From positions 186,001 through 250,000 of the forward strand of contig NZ_JACFXV010000043.1 of assembly GCF_014050225.1 (NCBI RefSeq): 64,000 nt of DNA, written 5' to 3'. A model generated the notes under the pieces. It was given only the letters and a program-made list of their open reading frames with translations. It was not told where the DNA came from and searched no databases. The stretch is from Stappia albiluteola (GTDB taxonomy: Bacteria; Pseudomonadota; Alphaproteobacteria; Rhizobiales; Stappiaceae). Made by a program: the position numbers and the translations under genes. Numbering within the stretch: position 1 is the first letter of the stretch; every line of letters begins with the position of its first letter. Below are positions 11,789 to 21,316 of the stretch, piece by piece.

Positions 11789-12712
11789 ATGAGCATTACC
11801 GCAGCGATGGTAAAAGAGCTTCGCGAGACGACCGGCGCGGGCATGATGGACTGCAAGGCAGCCCTGAACGAGACCGGCGGCAATATGGAAGCGGCCATCG
11901 ACTGGCTGCGCGCCAAGGGCCTTTCCAAGGCCGCCAAGAAGGCGAGCCGCGTGGCGGCAGAGGGCCTGGTCGGCGTCGTCGGCGCCGGCAACAAGGCGGC
12001 CGTGATCGAGCTGAATTCCGAAACCGACTTCGTGGCGCGCAACGAGGGCTTCCAGAAGCTCGTTCGTGGCGTTGCGGAAGCGGCCCTTGCGTCGGACGGC
12101 GACATCGCCAAGCTGAACGCCACCACCTTCCCGGGCGGTTCGCGCACCGTCGAAGACGAGATCAAGGAATCCATCGCGACCATAGGCGAGAACATGACGC
12201 TGCGCCGTTGTGCGGTGCTTGAAGTCTCCGAGGGCGTGGTTGCCACCTACATCCACTCTTCGATTGCTGAAAACCTCGGCAAGATCGGGGTCCTGGTTGC
12301 CGTCGAATCCTCGGGCGACAAGGACAAGCTCAACGACTTCGGCCGCAAGGTCGCGATGCACGTCGCCGCGACGAGCCCGCTGGCCCTGCAGACCGACGAG
12401 CTGGATCCGGCCGTCGTCGAGCGCGAGCGTTCGATCTTCATCGAGCAGGCCCGGGAGTCCGGCAAGCCGGAGAATATCATCGAGAAGATGGTGGAAGGCC
12501 GCCTGCGCAAGTTCTACGAGGAAGTCACGCTGCTGAAGCAGGCTTTCGTGATCGACCCGGACAACACGGTCGAGAAGGCGGCCGAGAACCTGGCGAAGGA
12601 ACTCGGCACGCCGGTCACGATCAAGGGCTTTGCCCGCTTCGCTCTCGGCGAGGGCATCCAGAAAGAGGAAACCGATTTCGCCGCCGAAGTGGCGGCGGCA
12701 GCGGGTCACTGA
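11789..12712 (+). CDS. tsf: translation elongation factor Ts
   Basis: Guanine nucleotide exchange factor for EF-Tu. From the ATG at 11789 it has 307 residues, the standard length. The N-terminal UBA-like domain ([20 protein letters not shown]) is followed by [16 protein letters not shown], which carries the conserved TDFVARN motif that contacts EF-Tu. The C-terminal dimerisation region follows. The reading frame is open further upstream, but homologues start MSIT or similar. It ends at a strong terminator and forms the rpsB-tsf unit. Confidence 0.98.
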   Translation: MSITAAMVKELRETTGAGMMDCKAALNETGGNMEAAIDWLRAKGLSKAAKKASRVAAEGLVGVVGAGNKAAVIELNSETDFVARNEGFQKLVRGVAEAALASDGDIAKLNATTFPGGSRTVEDEIKESIATIGENMTLRRCAVLEVSEGVVATYIHSSIAENLGKIGVLVAVESSGDKDKLNDFGRKVAMHVAATSPLALQTDELDPAVVERERSIFIEQARESGKPENIIEKMVEGRLRKFYEEVTLLKQAFVIDPDNTVEKAAENLAKELGTPVTIKGFARFALGEGIQKEETDFAAEVAAAAGH

Positions 12713-12718
12713 AGCGAA

Positions 12719-12747
12719 AAGGCGTCGGATCATCCGGCGCCTTTTTT
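12719..12747 (+). terminator. rho-independent terminator after tsf
   Basis: An 11-bp stem (arms 12719-12729 and 12733-12743, one G-U pair, TCA loop) runs straight into TTTTTT at 12742-12747. It lies 6 bp after the tsf stop and closes the rpsB-tsf transcript. Confidence 0.93.
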
Positions 12748-12907
12748 CTTTGTCTGACATTTTGTGGGGACAGGCGCGGGCAAGGTTCTTGTACCCGCGC
12801 TTTTTCACGAATAGGGCAGGGGCCGACAAATATCGGGCTGCCGCAAACGCGCCCGAATGGCCTATAAGCTGATAATCAAACCGAGCGTCGATGGGTGGGT
12901 GAGTGAC

Positions 12908-13627
12908 ATGACCAGTAAGCTTCGCTGGCGACGGGTTCTCGTGAAGCTGTCGGGGGAGGCCCTCATGGGAGGGCAGGATTTCGGCATCGACCCGGCAACG
13001 GTCGACCGTGTGGCGAATGAGATCGCGGAGGCCGTCCGGCTGGGAGCCCAGGTCGGCGTCGTGGTCGGCGGCGGCAATATCTTCCGCGGCGTGGCGGTGG
13101 CGGCCAAGGGCGGCAACCGCGTAACCGGCGACCACATGGGCATGCTGGCGACGGTGATGAACAGCCTGACGCTAGCCGACGCCCTGCGGCGCCTCGGCGT
13201 CCCGGCCCGTGTGCTTTCGGCCGTTCCGGTGCCTTCCATCTGCGAGACATTCACCCAGCGCGGCGCGGACCGCTATATGGAAGACGGCGACGTTATCGTT
13301 TTCGCCGGCGGCACGGGAAACCCGTTCTTCACCACCGACAGCGGCGCTGCACTGCGCGCGGCGGAAATGCGCTGCGACGCGTTCCTGAAAGGGACAAGCG
13401 TCGACGGCGTCTATTCCGAGGATCCGAAGATCAACCCGGACGCGGAACGCTATGAAACGCTGACGCCGCAGCAGGTGCTGGAGCGCGGGCTGAAGGTGAT
13501 GGATGCGACGGCGATAGCGCTTGCCCGCGACAACTCGATCCCCGTCATCGTGTTTTCGATCCGCACGCCGGGTGCGCTGGTGGACGTGATGAACGGCGAG
13601 GGCCGTTATACGGTCATTCACGGCTGA
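12908..13627 (+). CDS. pyrH: UMP kinase
   Basis: Phosphorylates UMP to UDP in pyrimidine nucleotide synthesis; a hexameric amino acid kinase-fold enzyme. The 239 residues include VLVKLSGEALMG near the start, GGGNIFRG for the phosphate-binding loop, and GTGNPFFTTDSGAALRA for the substrate site. I chose the ATG at 12908 (MTSKLRWRRVLVKLSG), which fits the usual family start. The frame is open back to 12857, but that would add an unconserved N-terminus. pyrH and frr form the usual pair. Confidence 0.97.
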   Translation: MTSKLRWRRVLVKLSGEALMGGQDFGIDPATVDRVANEIAEAVRLGAQVGVVVGGGNIFRGVAVAAKGGNRVTGDHMGMLATVMNSLTLADALRRLGVPARVLSAVPVPSICETFTQRGADRYMEDGDVIVFAGGTGNPFFTTDSGAALRAAEMRCDAFLKGTSVDGVYSEDPKINPDAERYETLTPQQVLERGLKVMDATAIALARDNSIPVIVFSIRTPGALVDVMNGEGRYTVIHG

Positions 13628-13787
13628 AGGGCTGCTCGCCAGCTGCATGCCCCGTTCAATTCTTTTGCCGGAATGCCTGACGCGCCTCGATATTCCGGCT
13701 ATATGACTACACGAAGAATTCGCTAGAACTGGCGATCGAATCCGCTGCTGAGACAACGCGGCGGCAATAAGAACGCAGGAGAAGAAA

Positions 13788-14351
13788 ATGGCCGAACAGG
13801 ATGTCGACTACGACGATCTTCAGCGCCGGATGAACGGAGCGCTCGGCGTATTGAAGACCGAACTTGCGGGTCTGCGGACGGGCCGTGCCTCGTCGAGCAT
13901 GCTCGATCCGATCCAGGTCGATGCCTATGGTTCGATGATGCCGCTGAACCAGGTAGCGACCGTAAGTGTGCCAGAACCGCGCATGATATCTGTGCAGGTC
14001 TGGGATCGCAGCATGGTCGGCAAGGTGGAGCGCGCGATCCGCGATTCCAATCTCGGCCTCAATCCCGTGGTCGATGGCCAGAACCTGCGCCTGCCGGTGC
14101 CGGAATTGAACCAGGAGCGCCGCCAGGAACTGATCAAGGTCGCGCATAAATATGCCGAGCAGGCCCGCGTGGCCGTGCGTCATGTGCGCCGGGACGGCAT
14201 GGATCTCTCCAAGAAGCTGGAAAAGGATGGTGCGCTCAGCCAGGACGAGAGCCGGGTCGCTTCCGACAAGATCCAGAAGATGACCGACGAGATGATCGCG
14301 GAAGTCGATGCGATGCTGGCGCGCAAGGAGCAGGAAATCTCCCAAGTCTGA
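13788..14351 (+). CDS. frr: ribosome recycling factor
   Basis: Splits post-termination ribosomes together with EF-G. The 187 residues match the family length. [24 protein letters not shown] and the C-terminal [20 protein letters not shown] are diagnostic of the three-helix bundle. The ATG at 13788 follows a GCAGGAGAAG ribosome site. It lies 160 bp after pyrH, and a long imperfect hairpin separates it from uppS. Confidence 0.98.
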   Translation: MAEQDVDYDDLQRRMNGALGVLKTELAGLRTGRASSSMLDPIQVDAYGSMMPLNQVATVSVPEPRMISVQVWDRSMVGKVERAIRDSNLGLNPVVDGQNLRLPVPELNQERRQELIKVAHKYAEQARVAVRHVRRDGMDLSKKLEKDGALSQDESRVASDKIQKMTDEMIAEVDAMLARKEQEISQV

Positions 14352-14362
14352 CGGCTAAACGC

Positions 14363-14420
14363 GGCGAAATCGACGGCGGACAGAGGCTTTGCCTCGTCTT
14401 GCCGCTCGCAATTTCGCCGT
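14363..14420 (+). repeat. long imperfect stem-loop between frr and uppS
   Basis: Outer arms CGGCGAAAT (14363-14371) and ATTTCGCCG (14412-14420) enclose an inner hairpin GAGGC-TTT-GCCTC (14384-14396) with further pairing (CGGC against GCCG). The whole spans about 58 nt and lacks a T-run. It could be a REP-like element, an mRNA-stabilising structure or a rho-dependent boundary. Confidence 0.55.
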
Positions 14421-14521
14421 TTCGTCATGATGATAGGGATGCGATTCGAATCCTGGCCTTGCGGCTCGCGACCGTTCGGGCCTCATCGGGCCCGCAAGCG
14501 GGGCCGTAGCGGGAGAAGGCA

Positions 14522-15292
14522 ATGACGGCGAGCGTGCAGCGAGAAGCCCTCTCCGGAGTACATCCGCACGAACGGGCAGCTTTTCCGCGGCACGTCGCCA
14601 TTATCATGGACGGCAATGGCCGCTGGGCAAAGGAGCGCGGGCTGCCGCGCACCGAAGGCCATCGCCAGGGCGTGGAAACGCTGCGCAGGATCGTCCGCCA
14701 CGCCGCGAAGCTCGGCATCTCCTGCCTGACGCTTTACAGTTTCTCCTCCGAAAACTGGACCCGGCCGGAAGCGGAAGTCAGCTTCCTCATGGGCCTGCTG
14801 CAGCGTTTCGTGCGTCGGGATCTGGCAGAGCTGGTAAAGGCCAACATCAAGGTCAGGGTGATCGGGTCACGCGAGGGCCTGTCGCCGTCGATCGCAAGCC
14901 TGCTGGACGAAGCGGAAGCGGCCACGCGCGGTAACAGCGGCATGGAGCTGGTTGTTGCCTTCAATTATGGCGCGCGCGACGAACTGACCCGTGCGATGCG
15001 GAAGATTGCGGCGGACGTGGCGGCCGGCCGGCTCGATCCGGCGAAGATTGACGAGAGCGTCATTGCAAGTCGCCTCGACACGGCCGACCTGCCGGATCCG
15101 GATCTTATCATCCGCACCAGCGGCGAGCAGCGGCTCTCGAATTTCCTTTTGTGGCAGGCGGCTTACGCCGAATTCTTCTTCCCCCGGTTCAACTGGCCTG
15201 ATTTTGACGAGAAGGCCTTCGACGAAGCGCTTTCCGTCTTTGCCGCGCGCGACCGGCGCTATGGCGGGCTTTCGCAAAAGGCTGACGCATGA
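14522..15292 (+). CDS. uppS: undecaprenyl diphosphate synthase
   Basis: Cis-prenyltransferase that makes the C55 lipid carrier used for peptidoglycan and O-antigen synthesis. The 256 residues carry AIIMDGNGRWA, including the catalytic Asp of the DGNGRWA motif, GHRQGVETLRRI, LTLYSFSSENW and the C-terminal RTSGEQRLSNFLLWQ. The TGA overlaps the cdsA start by 4 bp (ATGA), so uppS and cdsA are translationally coupled. Confidence 0.97.
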   Translation: MTASVQREALSGVHPHERAAFPRHVAIIMDGNGRWAKERGLPRTEGHRQGVETLRRIVRHAAKLGISCLTLYSFSSENWTRPEAEVSFLMGLLQRFVRRDLAELVKANIKVRVIGSREGLSPSIASLLDEAEAATRGNSGMELVVAFNYGARDELTRAMRKIAADVAAGRLDPAKIDESVIASRLDTADLPDPDLIIRTSGEQRLSNFLLWQAAYAEFFFPRFNWPDFDEKAFDEALSVFAARDRRYGGLSQKADA

Positions 15293-16161
15293 GCGGGGAG
15301 GCAGGGGCCGGATTGCCGGATGGCTCGCCGGCCGGCGGCATGTCGAACCTGCGTCTCAGGGTGCTTTCGGCGCTGGTGCTGGGGCCGCTGGCACTGGCGG
15401 CGATCTGGTTCGGAGGGGTCGCTTTTGCCGCCTTTGTCGGCGTCACCACGATCCTGCTGCTGCATGAATGGTTGACGATCGTCGGCGCCAACCGGCTGAA
15501 GGCGGACACGGCGATCGCCTATGCGGCGGCATTTGCCGCGCTGCTGGCGGTGGCATTCGGCGAAGTCGGGATCGCCTTCGCGCTGGTGCTGGCTGGAGGG
15601 GCGGCCACCTTCCTCTTCGGGCTTAGGTCCGATGGCGGACGCTGGGTGGCCGAGGGGGTGCTCTACGCCGGACTGACGGGCGTGACTTTGATTGCGCTGA
15701 GGGACGGCGAATACGGGCTCGTCTCGGTGGCGTATCTCTTCCTGCTGGTCTGGGCGACGGACATTGCTGCCTATTTTGTCGGGCGGTCGCTTGGCGGTCC
15801 GAAATTGTGGCCCCGCGTGTCGCCGAAGAAGACTTGGAGCGGCGCGACCGGCGGAGCAGCGGCTGCAATGCTGATCGGCCTGGCAGGCGGGCTGTCCGCG
15901 GGCAGCTTCGGGCTGGCGGCGTGGCTTGCCGCGTCGGTGATCCTCTCCATTTTCTCGCAGGTCGGCGATCTGTTCGAGTCGGCGGTGAAACGGCATTTCG
16001 GAGTCAAGGATTCCGGGCGCATCATCCCCGGTCACGGTGGCGTCATGGACCGCGTCGACGGGATTGTCGGTGCGGCCGTCCTCGGCTATGCGCTGGCAAG
16101 CCTCGTGACGGGTTCGATTTCCGATCCGGTCGCGGGCCTCGTCGAGGCTTATGCCCGCTAG
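15289..16161 (+). CDS. cdsA: phosphatidate cytidylyltransferase
   Basis: Makes CDP-diacylglycerol from phosphatidic acid and CTP, the entry to phospholipid synthesis. The 290-residue protein has about seven to eight membrane segments and the C-terminal CDP-DAG synthase signature: SQVGDLFESAVKRHFGVKDS, then the GRIIPGHGGVMDRVDG motif. The N-terminus has an extra polar stretch before RVLSALVLGPLALAAI. It overlaps uppS by 4 bp and precedes dxr by 32 bp in one operon. Confidence 0.96.
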   Translation: MSGEAGAGLPDGSPAGGMSNLRLRVLSALVLGPLALAAIWFGGVAFAAFVGVTTILLLHEWLTIVGANRLKADTAIAYAAAFAALLAVAFGEVGIAFALVLAGGAATFLFGLRSDGGRWVAEGVLYAGLTGVTLIALRDGEYGLVSVAYLFLLVWATDIAAYFVGRSLGGPKLWPRVSPKKTWSGATGGAAAAMLIGLAGGLSAGSFGLAAWLAASVILSIFSQVGDLFESAVKRHFGVKDSGRIIPGHGGVMDRVDGIVGAAVLGYALASLVTGSISDPVAGLVEAYAR

Positions 16162-16193
16162 AAAAGCGTCTCCAGAATTTCAGGGTTACTTTC

Positions 16194-17369
16194 ATGGGCA
16201 ATGACGGCCAGCTCAATCTCAGCATCCTCGGAGCGACGGGCTCGGTCGGCCAGAACACGCTCGACATCGTGCTGCGTGCGCCGGAGCGCTTCTCGGTGGT
16301 GGCGCTAACGGCAAACCGCAACGCCAGGGGTCTTGCCGAAGCCGCGAAGCGGACGGGCGCGCGAATGGCGGTGGTTGCCGATCCCGAGGCCTATGGCGAG
16401 CTGAAGGAACTGCTTTCGGGGACGGGAATCGCGGTCGCCGCCGGCGACGAGGCGGTGGAAGAGGCGGCGGTACTTGACGCCGGCATGGTAGTCGCTGCCA
16501 TCGTAGGAGCCGCTGGTCTCAGGCCGACGCTAGCCGCCGTCAGGCGCGGGAAGGCGATCGCGCTTGCCAACAAGGAATGCCTCGTCTGTGCCGGCAGGCT
16601 GTTCATGCAGGCGGCTGCGAATGCGAATGCCACGATCCTGCCGATGGATTCCGAGCACAATGCGATCTTCCAGGTTCTGGAACCGGGCAATGTGGACGAG
16701 GTGGAGAAGATCGTGCTGACCGCCTCGGGCGGCCCGTTTCGCACCGCAAGCCTGGAGGAAATGCGGACCGCGACGCCGCAGCAGGCGCTGAAACACCCGA
16801 ACTGGGACATGGGTCGGCGTATCTCCATCGACAGCGCCACTATGATGAACAAGGGTTTCGAGGTGATCGAGGCCCATCACCTCTATGCCATGGAGGCCGC
16901 ACGGCTGGACGTGCTGGTGCATCCGCAATCGGTGGTGCACGGGCTGGTGCAGTATCGCGATGGCTCGCTGCTCGCCCAGCTCGGCACTCCCGACATGCGC
17001 ACGCCGATCTCCCATTGTCTGGCCTGGCCGAAGCGGATGGAACTTCCGGCCGCGCGCCTTGATCTCGCCGCATTGGCGACGCTCACCTTCGAGGCGCCCG
17101 ACCCGGTGCGATTCCCGGCCCTGCCGCTCGCCTACCGGGCGATGGAGATGGGGACCGGCGCGACGGCGGCGCTCAATGCGGCGGACGAGATTGCGGTGGA
17201 TGCTTTCCTGGATTGTCGTATCGGTTTCCTTGATATTGCAGCAACTTGCGAGAAAGTCCTGGAGACGCTGGACGGCGAGGGGATGCTGGCGGAACCCGCC
17301 TCCGTCGCCGAGGTCATGGCGATCGACGGGCGTGCGCGTCAAATTGCCCGTGAACGCACGGGACTTTGA
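16194..17369 (+). CDS. dxr: 1-deoxy-D-xylulose 5-phosphate reductoisomerase
   Basis: Converts DXP to methylerythritol 4-phosphate with NADPH, the committed step of the MEP isoprenoid route, which feeds UppS in the same operon. The 391 residues carry the NADPH-binding LGATGSVGQNTLDI, the metal and substrate region MDSEHNAIFQ, and IDSATMMNKGFEVIEAHHL. The ATG at 16194 fits homologues; the frame is open far upstream over cdsA, which is a shadow. MEP-pathway use is expected for this group. Confidence 0.97.
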   Translation: MGNDGQLNLSILGATGSVGQNTLDIVLRAPERFSVVALTANRNARGLAEAAKRTGARMAVVADPEAYGELKELLSGTGIAVAAGDEAVEEAAVLDAGMVVAAIVGAAGLRPTLAAVRRGKAIALANKECLVCAGRLFMQAAANANATILPMDSEHNAIFQVLEPGNVDEVEKIVLTASGGPFRTASLEEMRTATPQQALKHPNWDMGRRISIDSATMMNKGFEVIEAHHLYAMEAARLDVLVHPQSVVHGLVQYRDGSLLAQLGTPDMRTPISHCLAWPKRMELPAARLDLAALATLTFEAPDPVRFPALPLAYRAMEMGTGATAALNAADEIAVDAFLDCRIGFLDIAATCEKVLETLDGEGMLAEPASVAEVMAIDGRARQIARERTGL

Positions 17370-17431
17370 CCCGGCAAGTACTTATTTATTGGTGATGATG
17401 ACAATCACGCCTGACCGGACGGGGTAGGACC

Positions 17432-18568
17432 ATGGAAATGCTTCAGACGATCTTCGGCTCGGCATTCGGGTATATCCTGCCGTTTCTCTTCGTGCTGACG
17501 GTCGTGGTGTTCTTCCACGAACTCGGCCACTTTCTCGTCGCGCGCTGGTGCGGTGTAAAGGTGCTGGCCTTTTCGGTGGGGTTCGGGCCGGAGCTCTTCG
17601 GCAAGACCGACCGCAAGGGGACGCGCTGGAAGCTTTGTGCGATTCCGCTGGGCGGCTACGTGAAGTTCTCCGGCGACGAAAATGCCGCGAGCGTACCGGA
17701 TCGCGGCGCGCTGGAGGCGATGAGCGAGGACGAGCGCAAGGGCGCCTTCCTGGGCAAGAACGTCTGGCAGCGTGCCGCCGTGGTTGCGGCTGGCCCGATC
17801 GCGAACTTCCTGCTTTCCATCGTCATTTTCGCCGCGCTCTTCGGCTTTCTGGGCCGCTCGGAAATCGCGCCGCGCGTCGATGCGGTGCAGCCCGGCAGCG
17901 CCGCGGAGTTTGCGGGCCTGCAACCGGGCGACCTCATCCTGCAGATCGACGGCCGCTCGATCGACACGTTTTCCGACCTTCAGCGGATCGTGACGGCAAG
18001 TGCCGACCTGCCGCTCGAGGTCACCCTCGACCGGGACGGCGAGGTCGTCACGGTGACGGCAACGCCGCAGCTTCGCGAGGTGAAGGATCCGTTCGGCAAC
18101 GCTCAGAGGATCGGCCTTCTTGGCGTACAGAGCAGCCCGAAGCCGGAGGATGTCGTTTATCGCAGCTATGGTCCGCTCGAAGCCCTCTCGGAAGGCACGA
18201 AGGAAACCTGGTTCGTGGTCGAGAGGACCGGAAGTTATGTGGCGGGGATGATCTCTGGGCGGGAATCGACCGATCAGCTTGGCGGACCGATCCGGGTTGC
18301 GCAGGTGTCGGGACAGGTGGCGACGCTCGGTTTCGCAGCCCTGCTGAACCTTACAGCAATCCTTTCCGTCAGCATCGGCTTGCTTAACCTGTTGCCGATT
18401 CCCATGCTCGACGGCGGCCATCTGCTGTTCTACGCGGCGGAAGCGATCCGAGGCCGGCCCCTGAGCGAAAGGGTGCAGGATTTCGGCTTCCGGATCGGTA
18501 TCGCGATCGTGCTGATGTTGATGATTTTCGCTACCTGGAACGACGTGATGCACCTGACTTCACTGTGA
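17432..18568 (+). CDS. rseP: RIP metalloprotease RseP (site-2 protease family)
   Basis: Inner-membrane zinc protease that cleaves anti-sigma factors or other membrane substrates. The 378 residues show HELGH at 29-33 within the first membrane segment, a central PDZ domain (PGSAAEFAGLQPGDLILQID), and the C-terminal NLLPIPMLDGGHL with the LDG zinc ligand. One PDZ domain is evident, where the E. coli enzyme has two, as usual in alphaproteobacteria. It lies between dxr and bamA, the conserved order. Confidence 0.96.
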   Translation: MEMLQTIFGSAFGYILPFLFVLTVVVFFHELGHFLVARWCGVKVLAFSVGFGPELFGKTDRKGTRWKLCAIPLGGYVKFSGDENAASVPDRGALEAMSEDERKGAFLGKNVWQRAAVVAAGPIANFLLSIVIFAALFGFLGRSEIAPRVDAVQPGSAAEFAGLQPGDLILQIDGRSIDTFSDLQRIVTASADLPLEVTLDRDGEVVTVTATPQLREVKDPFGNAQRIGLLGVQSSPKPEDVVYRSYGPLEALSEGTKETWFVVERTGSYVAGMISGRESTDQLGGPIRVAQVSGQVATLGFAALLNLTAILSVSIGLLNLLPIPMLDGGHLLFYAAEAIRGRPLSERVQDFGFRIGIAIVLMLMIFATWNDVMHLTSL

Positions 18569-18757
18569 CATTGGACACCTCGGCGTGATCGGAGGGCAAC
18601 GCCCTGTCAGGAAATGGCAGGGCTCCCATCTGACCGGTTGCGTTGTTGCCAAAAGCCTGTAAAACGGCTGACGGTATTGAAGAATCTTCCGAAACTGCGT
18701 CCCGACGGGAGGCCGAGGCCGACCCCTGACGCGAAAAACAAAAGGCATAGCGTCTCT

Positions 18758-21142
18758 ATGCAGCGTTTGCAGACTTTGACCCGTGCGATCATTGTGGCCG
18801 CAGCCTTTTTCGGCGCGGGAGCCGTCGCTCCCGCAGGCCTTCCGGTGATCGGCGTAGAGCGGGCTGAAGCCGCGGTTGCCAGCCGAATCGAGGTGCAGGG
18901 TACGACCCGCATCGAGAATTCGACGGTTGAAAGCTACCTGACGATCAGGCCCGGCCGGCAATACGGTCCGGCGGACATCGACGAATCGCTGAAGGCGTTG
19001 TTCGCCACCGGCCTGTTCGAGGACGTCTCGATCTCGCAGCAGGGCAGCACCCTGGTCGTGCGTGTGGTCGAAAATCCGATCGTCAATCGCATTTCGTTCG
19101 AAGGCAACAAGCGCATCTCCGACGAGGCGCTGCAGGGCGCGGTTCGCACGACCGAGCGCTCGGTGCTGACGCGCGCCAAGGTGCAGTCGGACGTCCAGAA
19201 TATTCTCGAAGCCTACCGCCGCTCCGGCCGCTATCGCGCGTCCGTCGAGCCGAAGATCATTTCGCGCGATAACAACCGCGTGGACTTGGTCTTCGAGATC
19301 AATGAAGGCGACAAGACCGGCGTCGAGCGCATTACGTTCATCGGCAACAAGAATTTCAGCGACGGCCGTCTGCAGGACGTGATCCGCACCCGCGAGACGG
19401 GCCTGCTGGGATGGCTGCGCACGACCGACAGCTACGATCCGGACAGGCTGAACGCCGACCAGGAGCTGCTGCGCCAGTTCTACTACCGGCACGGCTACGC
19501 GGATTTCCGTATCGTTTCGGCCGTTGCCGATCTCGATCGCGAGGAGAACGTCTTCTACGTAACCTTCACGGTGGAAGAGGGCGAGCAGTACACCTTCGGT
19601 GAAATCGGCGTCGAGACGTCGCTTTCCGCCGTCGATCCCGAGGAACTGCGCCGCAAGATCCTGACCGATACCGGCGACACCTACGATTCGCTCGACGTCG
19701 AAAAGACGCTCGAGGCGATGACGCTCGAAGTGTCCCGTCAAGGCTACGCCTTCGCCGAGGTGCGCCCGCGCGCCAATCGCGATTATGAGAACCGCACGAT
19801 CTCGATTACCTATTTCATCGAGGAAGGCCCGCGCGCCTACGTCGAGCGGATCAATATCCGCGGCAACGACCGGACGCGTGAGTATGTCATCCGCCGCGAG
19901 TTCGACCTCGCCGAGGGCGACGCCTTCAATCGTGTCCTGCTGGATCGCGCTGAGCGTCGCCTGCGGAACCTGCAGTTCTTCAAGGATGTGCGGATCACGA
20001 CCGAGCGCGGCAGCGCGCCGGACCGGGTGATCATCAATGTGGACGTGACCGAACAGCCGACAGGTGAGGTGTCCTTCGGTGTCGGCTACTCGACGGCGGA
20101 TGGCGTCATCGGCGACATTACGATCCAGGAGAAGAACTTCCTCGGTCGCGGCCAGTTCGTCCGCATCAAGGTCGGTGCCGGTGAAGACACCAACACCTAT
20201 GAGTTCTCCTTCACCGAGCCTTATTTCCTCGGCCGGCGGATCTCGCTGTCGCTCGATGCGTACCAGCGCAGCTACGATGCGAACGACTTCCGCAACTACG
20301 ATGAAGAGCAGACGGGTGGCGGCTTCTCCTTCGGCCTGCCGCTGATCGAGGACGACCTGCGTCTGAACCTCTTCTACAACATCTCGAACCGTGATGTTTC
20401 GCTCGACAATGCGACGCTGACCGACACGAGCATTTCGGCGGCTATCCGCGCCGGTCTCGGCGAGACGCTGACTTCGGCGCCGGGCTACTCGCTCGTCTAC
20501 AATACGCTCGACAACAACTTCAATCCGCGCGAGGGCTTCTACGCCAAGTTCGACCAGCAGTTTGCCGGTCTCGGCGGCGACAGCCAGTATATCCGCACGA
20601 CCTTCGATGCGCGCGCCTATCGGGAGCTTTATCCGGATTGGGACCTGACCGGTATCGTCCGCGTGGGCGGTGGTCACATCTTCAGCATCGGCAATGACCT
20701 GCGGGTACAGGACCAGTTCCAGCTTCGCAGCGACTGGCTGCGCGGATTCCAGCCCCAGGGTATCGGTCCGCGCGACCGGCTGACCGACGATGCGCTCGGT
20801 GGACGCCTCTACACCTACGCCTCGGCCGAAGCCCGCTTCCCCTTCCCCTATATCCCGAAGGAACTGGGCCTGACGGGCGCCGTCTTCACCGATATCGGAT
20901 CGCTGTGGGACGTCGAGCCGGCAATCGAGGATTGCGTCGTTACCCCAGCGACCTGCGGCGTGCCGGGGCTGGCGGGCGATACGGTAGCTTCCAATGGCTT
21001 CGATCCGCGCGGCTCCGTGGGCGTGGGTATCCAGTGGGTGTCGCCCTTCGGCCCGATCCGCGCCGACTTTGCCTGGGCCTACCTCAAGGAAAACGTCGAC
21101 AAGACCGAGGTCTTCCGTCTGAGCGGCGGTACCCGGTTCTGA
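18758..21142 (+). CDS. bamA: outer membrane protein assembly factor BamA
   Basis: Central beta-barrel component that folds outer-membrane proteins. From the ATG at 18758 it has 794 residues: a signal peptide of about 40 residues ending near ERAEA, five POTRA repeats (starting with RIEVQGTTRIENSTV), then the barrel. Barrel marks include VGYSTADGVIGDI, GFQPQGIGPRD, and the C-terminal beta-signal RLSGGTRF ending in Phe. The 189-bp spacer after rseP also holds an open frame, but that extension lacks signal-peptide character. A strong hairpin follows the gene. Confidence 0.97.
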   Translation: MQRLQTLTRAIIVAAAFFGAGAVAPAGLPVIGVERAEAAVASRIEVQGTTRIENSTVESYLTIRPGRQYGPADIDESLKALFATGLFEDVSISQQGSTLVVRVVENPIVNRISFEGNKRISDEALQGAVRTTERSVLTRAKVQSDVQNILEAYRRSGRYRASVEPKIISRDNNRVDLVFEINEGDKTGVERITFIGNKNFSDGRLQDVIRTRETGLLGWLRTTDSYDPDRLNADQELLRQFYYRHGYADFRIVSAVADLDREENVFYVTFTVEEGEQYTFGEIGVETSLSAVDPEELRRKILTDTGDTYDSLDVEKTLEAMTLEVSRQGYAFAEVRPRANRDYENRTISITYFIEEGPRAYVERINIRGNDRTREYVIRREFDLAEGDAFNRVLLDRAERRLRNLQFFKDVRITTERGSAPDRVIINVDVTEQPTGEVSFGVGYSTADGVIGDITIQEKNFLGRGQFVRIKVGAGEDTNTYEFSFTEPYFLGRRISLSLDAYQRSYDANDFRNYDEEQTGGGFSFGLPLIEDDLRLNLFYNISNRDVSLDNATLTDTSISAAIRAGLGETLTSAPGYSLVYNTLDNNFNPREGFYAKFDQQFAGLGGDSQYIRTTFDARAYRELYPDWDLTGIVRVGGGHIFSIGNDLRVQDQFQLRSDWLRGFQPQGIGPRDRLTDDALGGRLYTYASAEARFPFPYIPKELGLTGAVFTDIGSLWDVEPAIEDCVVTPATCGVPGLAGDTVASNGFDPRGSVGVGIQWVSPFGPIRADFAWAYLKENVDKTEVFRLSGGTRF

Positions 21143-21168
21143 TCGAAGCGGGACAGGCAATCCTGATG

Positions 21169-21193
21169 ACCGGCCGCCCCTCGGGCGGCCGGT
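21169..21193 (+). terminator. hairpin after bamA
   Basis: A perfect 11-bp stem, ACCGGCCGCCC (21169-21179) with GGGCGGCCGGT (21183-21193), and a 3-nt loop. It is followed by TCCATTT, a poor T-run, so it is likely a partial terminator or 3'-end stabiliser between bamA and lpxD. Confidence 0.6.
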
Positions 21194-21316
21194 TCCATTT
21201 CAGGCGGGGGAAATCGGGCAATCCGTTGTTCAATCGCCTGGGATAAGCGGAATACCGGCAGAATTCTTCGTTAAGGCCTTTCTTCTGCCGACCGCATGAA
21301 CTAGTGAAGTATCCTC

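Noticed and set aside
18560-21160. 866-codon open frame antisense to bamA
   Set aside because: Low-complexity translation, no ribosome site, and the sense strand encodes complete BamA.
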